Below the pieces are notes generated by a model. The model did not search any database. It had not been told where the DNA came from and was given only the letters and a program-made list of their open reading frames with translations. This document shows, piece after piece, positions 34,480 through 43,889 of a stretch of 64,000 nt of DNA; position 1 is the stretch's first letter; every line of letters starts with the position of its first letter. The translations under genes and the position numbers were made by a program. The DNA is from Epiperipatus broadwayi (lineage: Eukaryota; Onychophora; Udeonychophora; Euonychophora; Peripatidae): positions 370,001 through 434,000 of the forward strand of contig JAQFVV010012668.1 of the NCBI GenBank assembly GCA_028023455.1, given 5' to 3'.

Positions 34480-35000
34480 CAATATTATAATCTTTTATCT
34501 AATTTATATTTCATTAATTTATATTTTATGATTAAAACTAACCTTTTTATAATGGTTTATTTATTTTATAATATTTGTAGAAATGTACATTGTGTTTATT
34601 TTATTAAATTGGCACTGAGTAAATAATTGAATCCTAGATATCTATAAAATGTTGCAAATATTTTAAATTCTTTCATTAAAGTTCTTTTTTTTTTTCAATT
34701 AATCAGTTGGTAACATTTTATATTTATCTTTTGATAAATGTACATTAAAGGATCAATTATGTAAACAATCTAATATTTGTAAGGAATATTTTGTAAATTT
34801 GTATTTACATTTTATACCAAATATCAGGTTTGAAAGTCATCATATTATTTAAAGAATGTACCAAATTCCTAAAATTTTTGTGAATAAAATTTACATTTTC
34901 TTTGATCTAAATCTTAATTAAATAGGCTTTGTTAATACAATGACTGATAAACTTAATCATGCTTGTTGCTGTTTTCTTTAATTAGCAAAATGAACCATTG
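34480..35000. other. AT-rich stretch without recognised genes
   Basis: Nothing recognised. Confidence 0.4.
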
Positions 35001-35009
35001 GGGCATGTT

Positions 35010-35420
35010 TAATGCAAGATTGTAGATTTCCCACCCAGGCAGACGCTGACCACAGAGAAAGTTACCAGCAAACATCATATAGATTGAATCCTAATAGATA
35101 AGACTAGATCAGATAAATAGTAAAAATTTTGATAAGAGATTATTAAAGAACAGTTCACTGAAAAGAATTGATTGGCATTTATAGTACATCGTGCCTAAAG
35201 AATGACGGGGTGAAAAGATTGTCCGTTTCCTTTTTGGAGCTCTGTCTCCACCAGCTCATCACAAGGCCATTCAAGTGCTTTCAACACCTAGCCCGAGACT
35301 GTACTGTGTCAAGGAAGCCTGCTAAATGATCTGATTTTATAACTGCCTGTTTCAAGCCATGGAGCATCTACTGATTGATTGAGATAATCTCCAATTTGCG
35401 CAAGCCTTTGATTCTAGCTT
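35010..35420. other. Higher-complexity noncoding block
   Basis: About 400 bp of much more balanced composition than its flanks (for example CCACCCAGGCAGACGCTGAC and GAGCTCTGTCTCCACCAGCT). There is no sustained open frame on either strand and no repeat signature. It is a candidate conserved noncoding element or noncoding exon; unproven. Confidence 0.25.
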
Positions 35421-35429
35421 ATTTTGTTT

Positions 35430-37910
35430 TTAAAATCAATGTTAATTTGTATTTTATATATCTGTAATGTTTATACAACTTAATTTTAAAATGCGGCATT
35501 TAATTTTGTTTCCTTAAATTTGAAATTATTAATTCTTATAAAAATCCCACATTACTTTGATGAGGCAAATTTATCTTAATTTTTTTGTTGGTTTATTTAT
35601 TATATTGACTTACTGAAACTGCCAAGTATAAAACTCAATGAGCAACTAACTTTAAACTCTCTCCCTCTTATTTTCTCCATTTAAAAATCATTACAGGAGA
35701 CTTATTTCCATTAAATTAATTAATAGAGAAAGCTCATTTAGTCTTGTACCTCTTATAGTATAAATTTATTTTTAATTGATTGAAATTATTTTAAAAGTTA
35801 GGTATCTTATTATTATCTCCAACTTAAAAATGCCCTCATAATCATCTCTGAGAGAATAATATATTTTATTAAATCATTTAAGTAAAATCTGTCCCAATTT
35901 CTGTAAAACAAATGTCTTGAAAGAAAATCATTGAAAGCACATCTATTATAGCGTTTTATCAGTACATATTTCATACACATATATTTTTATTTGTCAATAA
36001 AATATTAAAATTGTGATCTATCAGTTATTATGCTATATGTTGTCAAACTTCACCAGAAGTGTGTTTGATATTTAATGCACAGTCTGTCTATGTTAATTAA
36101 AAGACTGATTTATTTTGTAATCTTCGGTGATGAATTATTTGATAACTTACTAATACATGAAATACTTAGAAAGTGTGGAAGACAATTTATTTTAAGTTTA
36201 GTTTTAATTCTTGCCTTTCCTTTTTATATTATATTTTATGATCCATTCATTAATAGCACGTACCAACTAATCCTGTTAATTAGTTAAATCTGATTATTTA
36301 ATTTAAAATGAACTATTTTGCTTTCCACACTCATTATAGACAACTGATTTAAATGTAATAGTGTTTTAAATACACATCGCTCATGTCTTGCTATTTATAT
36401 ATAAAATAAGATTTAGTTGTAATCTCTTAAAGAGGGCTAATGATATATTATTGCTGAATGGTTCTTGGCAGACCAATTAACAAATTTTTACTTTGTTATC
36501 AAATGCTTTGCATTTAGCCGCATTAAAACGAATTCAAGAAGTATAATAACCTAGTTGTATAAACAAAACTCAACTTATTTTGTATAACAATAACTCAATT
36601 TCTTAATAAATTCCTGTAATATTATTATTTTATATTATCTTAGTTTGTCATCACTCCGAATCTCTAATATTAATTACCCTAGTTATTTATAATATTTCTT
36701 TGATTTAAATTCACTTCTTTGTAATGTTGCCAGAAAGAATTATAATTATTAGGTTCAAACCATTAGTAATCGATATCAAACCACATCTGAACCGTTCTGC
36801 AATCGTCAGAATTCACTAAATCATTAATTTCTCATATAAACCCTTTATTATTTTGAGTCTCTTTGTGAACCATGACCTCCAGCTGGGATGGAATAAAACC
36901 AAGAACTGCTAGTGTCATCACAAATGTTTTCCATTAGTCAGAGAGGCAATAGTTCAGGCAAATAGGTTAGGATTCACCCTTGCCCTGACATCTATATGTT
37001 GTGCATGGTTGGATTCAAGATACTTTTGTTTGGATTATTGGTCTTGTTGAATGAATACACGATTTTGACCGGCACAATATCAATAAAAAGAATATAACAG
37101 TAGTATAATACTGATTATTATTGTATTATAGAAAATATTAAAGCTAAATGTATATTGTTTCTTTGGAAGCATGTGGGTTGGAATCAACTATAGCTACTTT
37201 TGGTGTATAGAATAATAATATGTGTGTGGCAATACAATATAAATGTTGGAGATTGTTTGCAGTGTTATACTCTTTTACTATGAATATATAATCAGATAAA
37301 AGGTTTCAAAATTATCTATTTAATGCTAAAAGTTTAGTCAATTTAAAAGCATGTAATAAAATATAGGTTAATATTTATATTTAAAAGTTTAAAATAATGG
37401 TTGAGAATGCAATCTCTCCCCAACACCAAATATTTACTATGTATTCATGCTCACTTATGGGTCATACCTTATATTTAAATATCGAATATAAACTATACTA
37501 CTTTGGTTTACATTGGAGCATATACAATCACATTTGATATATTTATTACTCTAATAATTTATTAACATATTAATTAAAACACAAATAAATAACACAATAG
37601 TTTATATGGCACTCAATTATCGAATATTTCCAAATTTATCAATAAGAGGACTAGTGAACAACAGCAAATTTAACTATTTGTATCACTACTATTCAAGTTT
37701 ATTGAAGATCAAAATAATCACAAAATCCATTATGACAAACTTTTATCTCTAATACTAAATGTATATCTTGGAATATCTGTAATCTCTTTCAATTCTTTGG
37801 ACAGTTAGACATATCTAAAAACAAATCAAATCTTCAAGTGGCACTTAATCAGACAAGTATGCAGATCATTTTACTGCATTTGTTCCTATGATTATTTAAA
37901 GAAACTTCTG
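35430..37910. other. Intergenic stretch without recognised genes
   Basis: No gene recognised. The ORF at 36075-36287 is a hydrophobic chance translation. The block at about 36780-37030 is less A/T-rich (CATGACCTCCAGCTGGGATG) but has no open frame. Confidence 0.35.
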
Positions 37911-37916
37911 AAATAT

Positions 37917-38500
37917 TATAATTTACTTTGTTCTAATATTAGACAATGTTAAATTATGTAATAATCAATACATTTTACTAGCTCAGAAGTGCTATTAAGA
38001 TTATTAATATAAGAAATTACTTTAAAGTGAATGATTTATATATTCATACTCTCACTGCTCATATAAGTGCATTTGAGTTTGAAATTAAGATGGTCATTCT
38101 TATTTTCTCAAAGTCTCTACTTGTGATTAGGATGAAAGTATTCTTGCAGTTTTAACATCACTGTTTAACAGTGTCAGTGAGAAGGAATGATTACCTTCTA
38201 TATAATTATAATCTAAACACTGTGCAACTAAAATTTATTGACTATTACATAATTTAACATCAACTAATAATAGCACAAAGTAAATTATATTTCAGAAGTG
38301 CTAATAATATTATTAAAATAAGAAATGGATTTAAAGTGAATGATTTATATATTCACATTCTAACTTTAGACACTTAAATTTGACTTTAGTGCATTTGAGT
38401 TTGAAACTAAAACAGTCATTCTTATTTTCTCGAAGTCTTTATTTTTTGATTGGAGCAAAAATATCATTGCAATTTTAACATCACTATTTAACAGAGCTAG
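37917..38500. repeat. Compound duplication: ~54-bp inverted repeat plus ~200-bp direct repeat
   Basis: Segment A (37917-37970) recurs as its reverse complement at 38236-38289. Segment B, starting TCAGAAGTGCTA at 37983, recurs directly at 38292 (offset 309) and stays recognisable through TTTAAAGTGAATGATTTATA, GTGCATTTGAGTTTGAAA, TCATTCTTATTTTCTC and TTTTAACATCAC up to about 38180 and 38490. The order is A-B-spacer-A(inverted)-B. There is no coding sequence. Confidence 0.85.
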
Positions 38501-38650
38501 TAATTATAAATAGATAATGACATATATTAAATATTTGCATATATCTTGTAATGTTTGCATATATGTGTATAATAAGTATATAGAAAATGAATCATTTACA
38601 AGAAAGTATGATATTGTTTTGATTATATTATTAACTATTTCTCTGTTCAT

Positions 38651-38724
38651 GTATTTATATATATATATATGTTATAATTCTAAAAATGTATTTATATATA
38701 TATATATGTTATAATTCTAAAAAA
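38651..38724. repeat. 37-bp tandem duplication containing (TA)n
   Basis: Two copies of a 37-bp unit (GTATTTATATATATATATAT, then GTTATAATTCTAAAAAT) at 38651-38687 and 38688-38724. Confidence 0.9.
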
Positions 38725-38729
38725 AAAAG

Positions 38730-41245
38730 ACTGCTGATCAAAACTGTCAAATTGATTAATTTTGATAAAATAAGCACTGTGAAAATAATAGAAAAGATGG
38801 TTTGGCTTAAATTTTTTATAATTTTATCAATGCATAAAAAAGGATGAGATGATAATATACTTGATAAAGAAATAAAATAAAAACTTATTTGCATACTACG
38901 CATGATACTGTATCAAATCTGGATATTGAGAAAATAAATTAAAATGTGATGCAACTGAAGACTTTTGAGTATACAACACAGACAACAACAAAAAATTTGG
39001 ATCAAATTAGTATTGATTTCTAACTTGAAAAACAAAAAACAAGGTTGAAATGTTCTTGTTTAGTAATATCATAAGATATTCCAATTTATTATAAACATGT
39101 GTAATGCTTGAACAGTTGGTAATGAAAAAAGAATAGGAACACCAGAAATAAAATGGTGATTCCTATCAGCATAATAATAAATGTGTCTTTGAGTTGCCTG
39201 AAAAGAAAAAAAGATATGAGCCTTTCTGGAGAAATATTATTCATATTATCATTATCAACTTGACATCATATCAATATAATAATGCAAATAATATAAAGAG
39301 AAAAAATAATTATAAAAATTACAAATTTCGAAAATTCAATATCTATATTTTAAAAAAATATGAGAGTAAAATGAGAATACCCATTTAAACAGAAATATAT
39401 AATTATTTAAAAAATAAATTTACTTCTATATTTAGCCTTATTAATGGAATGATAACTATAAACTTTAATTAAACCTATAAAACTGTTCAATCAATTTAAT
39501 TTTTCTTGAAATGTAAAATTTATCATTAATATTTGAAAGAAATAAAATTAATCTTTTCAAACATAAATAGTAATTTAAATTTCGTTTTCAGATTTAATTT
39601 TTGAAAAAATAATTTTTTAGGAAGACTAAATTTCTCTGACATTTCTTTTTCTTTTTAAAGGTTTTTTTCAGGTAATTAAAAATATACACATATATATACT
39701 CAGTATTGTTTTATTAAAAATAAATTTAGAATGATAAAGTATAATATAAAAAATACTCTATTTTTATTCAATGAATAAAATTTAAAACAAATACAAAAAA
39801 AGTTTGACTTAAAAACCTAAATTCAGAATGAGGTTCAAATTTGTCATCTATATACAAGCCACCATGCAGGTTATAATATAAATTCACAAGATAAAAAGGG
39901 TGTTCTGTCATTTATTTTAGGCCATACCACAGCATCTACAATAAAAAAATAAGATGGAAGCATTACAAATTTAGAATGACAAATGTGAGAAAGATTTGTT
40001 TTATTTCTTCACTTATTTTTTTTATAGATTTTAACACTGATTAGATTCTTTCCCATTTTCTGCTACGAGTGGTTTTACAACTGAATATTATAACAATGTT
40101 TTTGCTTTTACATTATGACAAAATTTTATATCTGAAATGTCTTGACTACATTATTAACATCTCAGCAGTTTCTGATAATGACTAATAATTTTATTTAATT
40201 TTTTAATTGATGATCCTGATGAATATGGGTGCTACAATTGATTGATAGCTAAAACTAAAATGCATTTTGATTGATTTAGTTCTAAATAAAATACCTAAAT
40301 ATTAAAATCTTTCAATAAAAAGTCAATTCAAGGAGATCAATCTTCCCACTTTTATGAAAAAACTATTCCATGTGCAGATGTGACTTTAGCTTTGTGAAAT
40401 TAAAAAAAATGCAACTTTATATATAATTAATTGCCTTATCTTTGCTTATTTTTCTAAAATTAAATTGAATATTTATTATTCAATAAATACATGAAATTTA
40501 GATGTAGTTTTTATTTGAATATATTTGTTTTTAGCAGAAAATTAATCAATTGAAAATTTGCTAATGTGAACAGGAAGTATCTATTACTAAATTAAAAAAG
40601 TTTACTGCCAAGAATAGCATAATTTTTTATTGTTTTTTAAAATTATAAGTGAATTTTGATTATTTATTTCTATTTATTATTTTTTTCTTCTTATTTGCAA
40701 AGTTGACATATTATTTTTAAGATTATAATTCAGTTTAAAGTTATATTTTTAACATTTTTCCTCCCAAAAATATAAAGACTTAATGGAAAATAAGTTTTTT
40801 TCATTAAAAAAACAAAACAAAACAACAAATATGAAAAATAGTTATCAAATTAGTTCCAAAAGTTATTTAAAGTCACATAGTTAACAGGTTAATGCAATCA
40901 AATATGTTTCAGAAAATATAACAAATTATATAAATTAGTATATATACTCACAGACATTCACAAATACTAATAAAATGATTACTGCTTAATGGGCATAGTT
41001 ATCTATATTGTTTTGACATGCCTTCAGTTGACAATATAAAGTAAAAAACATATATATATATATACTTTATGTATTTAAAAGAAAAATATTAATGAATGAG
41101 ATAATACTTACTTTCATCGCAAACCCCACCTAGAGAATCTTCCACATCTTGTAACAAACTGAAATAGATATAAAAAAAGGATTTTAAATAATGTATATTC
41201 ATTACAAAAAAAAAAAAAAGATAAATAGAAATAATTAATTTATTC
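38730..41245. other. AT-rich stretch without recognised genes
   Basis: No gene or named repeat recognised; many poly-A and poly-T tracts and TA runs (for example 41051-41064). Confidence 0.4.
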
Positions 41246-41248
41246 CCC

Positions 41249-41350
41249 AGGGTGGTTTAGTTCTGGAGCTCAAGATCCTTGGATTGCAGCTCCGGTCCTG
41301 GCATTTCCATTGCTCAAACTTATGAATTCCTGAGTAACAAATCATTCACT
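41249..41350 (+). mobile_element. SINE-like element, family B copy 2
   Basis: A GGTGGTTTAGTTCTGGAGCT A-box-like start, GATTGCAGCTCCGGTCCTGG where the B-box is expected, and the tail GAATTCCTGAGTAACAAATC shared with 31391-31490. Confidence 0.5.
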
Positions 41351-41663
41351 TATTTCTATTTAATAATTTGATAAAATCTAGTATTTTTATAAATAAAAAA
41401 CAAAGACAAAATGAAATACTACAAGAAATAAAACAAACCCCAATGACCAAAAAATATTTTTTCAAACTGTTATTGGTTTTTTTTAAAAAAAGTGATATTA
41501 AATATATTACTGGGAAAAAAATTTAAGCTTTTATTTATGACCTTTAAATCTGATGAGAACATATGCCATAAGCACATAAATTGTACAATTAAATATTGAA
41601 GCCAAAAAATTAATAAATATTATTGTTCACATACCACTATTTTTTATACCCACACAATATATT

Positions 41664-41755
41664 AAACAGTAGCAACTTTCTCCATACAACAATGCCATTG
41701 ATTACTATGGCTTGCAACAGATGACACTATTGTATGGAAAATGTTGCTATTGTTT
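41664..41755. mobile_element. ~92-bp MITE-like hairpin flanked by TTAA
   Basis: Arms of about 31 nt (left starts AAACAGTAGCAACTTTCTCC, reversed right starts AAACAATAGCAACATTTTCC) pair with about five differences, some of which would be G-U pairs in RNA. The loop is about 30 nt. TTAA occurs at 41662-41665 and 41755-41758, immediately at the ends, which would fit a piggyBac-type target site. It could also act as a pre-miRNA-like hairpin, but TTAA flanks favour a MITE. Confidence 0.6.
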
Positions 41756-42188
41756 TAACTACTTTGTTGTTGTTGTTAATTATAAATGATCTGCTTCTGA
41801 ACAAGTATTGACTTTGTATGAACCAATGTTTCAAAAATTTCCATAATTTGTAACATTTCAATAGCTCACTCCACCAATACTCTTCTCATGACATCCCCTT
41901 CCTGTTTTTTGTTTTAAACATTTTGCTTCATTCAGTGCACATTTTACTTATATTCTTTCACATGAGCTGATTTTTCTGACTATAAAATTGTTGATTCATA
42001 CTCAATATATATATATTGCAGAGACTTTGACTATGTGGTGAAACTGAACTGAGATCAGACCCATATAGATATCTAGCTTGCTAGGCTGAGTTTGAAGACT
42101 TTACCGGTCTGAAAAATTCATGCTTGCAAACTGATATAAACGTTTTGCATAAGCGCTTGAGAGTCAGTCTTTAGACCTAGTTTCTATA

Positions 42189-42248
42189 GCTCTATCCTTC
42201 CACTGACGAAAGCAAACCAGCTTGAAATCAGCTGATCTGGAGGTGAGC
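42189..42248 (+). ncRNA. Hammerhead ribozyme, copy 1
   Basis: All invariant parts are present. CTGACGA (CUGANGA box) lies at 42203-42209. Stem II is AAGC/GCTT (42210-42213 with 42220-42223) with loop AAACCA, and GAAA lies at 42224-42227. Stem III is AUCAG with CUGAU (42227-42236), a fully self-complementary 10-mer; within one molecule it would fold as 3 bp plus an AGCU loop. The cleavage-site C is at 42237. Stem I pairs CTTCCA (42197-42202) with TGGAGG (42238-42243), and beyond an asymmetric internal loop GCTC (42189-42192) pairs with GAGC (42245-42248). Predicted cleavage is between 42237 and 42238. Short stem III and a loop in stem I are typical of Penelope/retrozyme hammerheads, which often act as dimers. 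Confidence 0.88.
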
Positions 42249-42607
42249 AAAATGAAAGAGGTAGTTAATTCTGACTCCTTTTGCGTTTATGTAAAAATAT
42301 TTTACACTTGTTTCGGCGGTTTTGGTAAAGACGCCATCTATTGATCATAAATAACAAGTGATAGCAGGTTACGTGACTAACTTGTTTTTATTTTTCATAA
42401 ATGTACCTTTAAAGTTTTCTTGCAATGATATATATTGCAGAGACTTTGACTATGTGGTGAAACTGAACTGAGATCAGACCCATATAGATATCTAGCTTGC
42501 TAGGCTGAGTTTGAAGACTTTACCGGTCTGAAAAATTCACGCTTGCAAACTGATATAAACGTTTTGCATAAGCGCTTGAGAGTCAGTCTTTAGACCTAGT
42601 TTCTATA

Positions 42608-42667
42608 GCTCTATCCTTCCACTGACGAAAGCAAACCAGCTTGAAATCTGCTGATCTGGAGGTGAGC
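42608..42667 (+). ncRNA. Hammerhead ribozyme, copy 2
   Basis: Same core: CTGACGA at 42622-42628, GAAA at 42643-42646, cleavage predicted between 42656 and 42657. One base of stem III differs (ATCTGCTGAT instead of ATCAGCTGAT). In a monomer this base lies in the stem III loop; in a dimeric fold it disrupts a pair. Catalytic-core bases are unchanged. Confidence 0.85.
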
Positions 42668-43026
42668 AAAATGAAAGAGGTAGTTAATTCTGACTCCTTT
42701 TGCATTTATGTAAAAATATTTTACACTTGTTTTGGCGGTTTTGGTAAAGATGCCATCTATTGATCATAAATAACAAGTGATAGCAGGTTACGTGACTAAC
42801 TTGTTTTTATTTTTCATAAATGTACCTTTAAAGTTTTCTTGCAATGATATATATTGCAGAGACTTTGACTATGTGGTGAAACTGAACTGAGATCAGACCC
42901 ATATAGATATCTAGCTTGCTAGGCTGAGTTTGAAGACTTTACCGGTCTGAAAAATTCACGCTTGCAAACTGATATAAACGTTTTGCATAAGCGCTTGAGA
43001 GTCAGTCTTTAGACCTAGTTTCTATA

Positions 43027-43086
43027 GCTCTATCCTTCCACTGACGAAAGCAAACCAGCTTGAAATCAGCTGATCTGGAGGTGAGC
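43027..43086 (+). ncRNA. Hammerhead ribozyme, copy 3
   Basis: Identical to copy 1 throughout the motif: CTGACGA at 43041-43047, GAAA at 43062-43065, cleavage predicted between 43075 and 43076. It lies in the partial third unit, so three cleavage sites bracket exactly two complete 419-nt monomers. Confidence 0.88.
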
Positions 43087-43189
43087 AAAATGAAAGAGGT
43101 AGTTAATTCTGACTCCTTTTGCGTTTATGTAAAAATATTTTACACTTGTTTCGGCGGTTTTGGTAAAGACGCCATCTATTGATCATATA

Positions 43190-43715
43190 TATATATAACC
43201 TAAAATAAAAATAACACTATGAGCTAAGCTCAGACGGATTACTAAATGCTATATGTGACAATAAAAAGAAGCCACAAGGGTAATAATGGCAATTAATAAT
43301 TACAGGGAGAACTATCAACTCACTCTAATAAATTACAGGGATGCTCTTAATATTGGAAGCATATATCATAGAATGGTCAAGATGTATTAAATCCTTCCAA
43401 CAACCATCATCAGCATCTCACTGCCAAGATCAGATCCCCACTTATCTCTTTTGATAAATAACAATATGTTTCTTATATTTGTGCCACATGACCTCTTAAA
43501 ATTAATTTTCTTTTGCAAACAATTTCTTTAATAGTCATTTCTGTAAATTAAAACCTCAGGGTTCTGTAATTAAAATTTTATAATACTAAAAATTTACTCT
43601 TTTTTTTTCATTTAAGGATTATTAGGCAATGAATGGAATTCTAGTAATAATATGGGGAGACATATTCTTATTCATAAGTTAATGTATACCTGAATTACAA
43701 TAATAATAGTAAATA
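43190..43715. other. Intergenic stretch without recognised genes
   Basis: No gene recognised. Confidence 0.4.
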
Positions 43716-43739
43716 AGCATTTATTTTTATATGACGCTA

Positions 43740-43885
43740 AATTTGAGTCGTAGGAATAAGAGGATTCATTTTATTCCTGCATAAATACTATATCTTGTAT
43801 TGTAGAGTGAAGTATTCATTTATTATTTAACACTCGCAGAAGACACATGCACAATTAGCTTGAAAGGCTGATCTTTGAATGAATA
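43740..43885. repeat. Dispersed repeat fragment, copy 2 of an unnamed family
   Basis: GGATTCATTTTATTCCTGCA, CTATATCTTGTATTGTAGAG, AGTATTCATTTATTATTTAA and ACACATGCACAATTAGCTT occur in the same order as matching words at 60260-60375 (ATTCATTCC, CTATATCTTGTGTCTGGAAA, AGTATTCATTTATAATTTA, GTGCATGTGCATTGGCTT). No ORF. Confidence 0.5.
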
Positions 43886-43889
43886 ATAA

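Larger units (their letters stand above)
42007..43187 (+). mobile_element. Retrozyme-like tandem array, 2.8 copies of a 419-bp unit with hammerhead ribozymes
   Basis: Three head-to-tail copies begin GCAGAGACTTTGACTATGTG at 42018, 42437 and 42856, an exact 419-bp period. Copies one and two are full; the third stops after about 331 bp at GATCATA. Copy 2 differs from copy 1 at about five positions, mostly CpG to TpG/CpA. Every copy carries one hammerhead motif, so self-cleavage of a transcript would release 419-nt monomers. There is no ORF. The array sits in a TA-microsatellite, with ATATATATAT on both sides that could be a target-site duplication. Known animal retrozymes are tandem units of a few hundred bases with type I hammerheads and no protein; this fits that description. 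An ordinary satellite with a ribozyme, such as the newt satellite 2 type, is the alternative. Confidence 0.93.
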
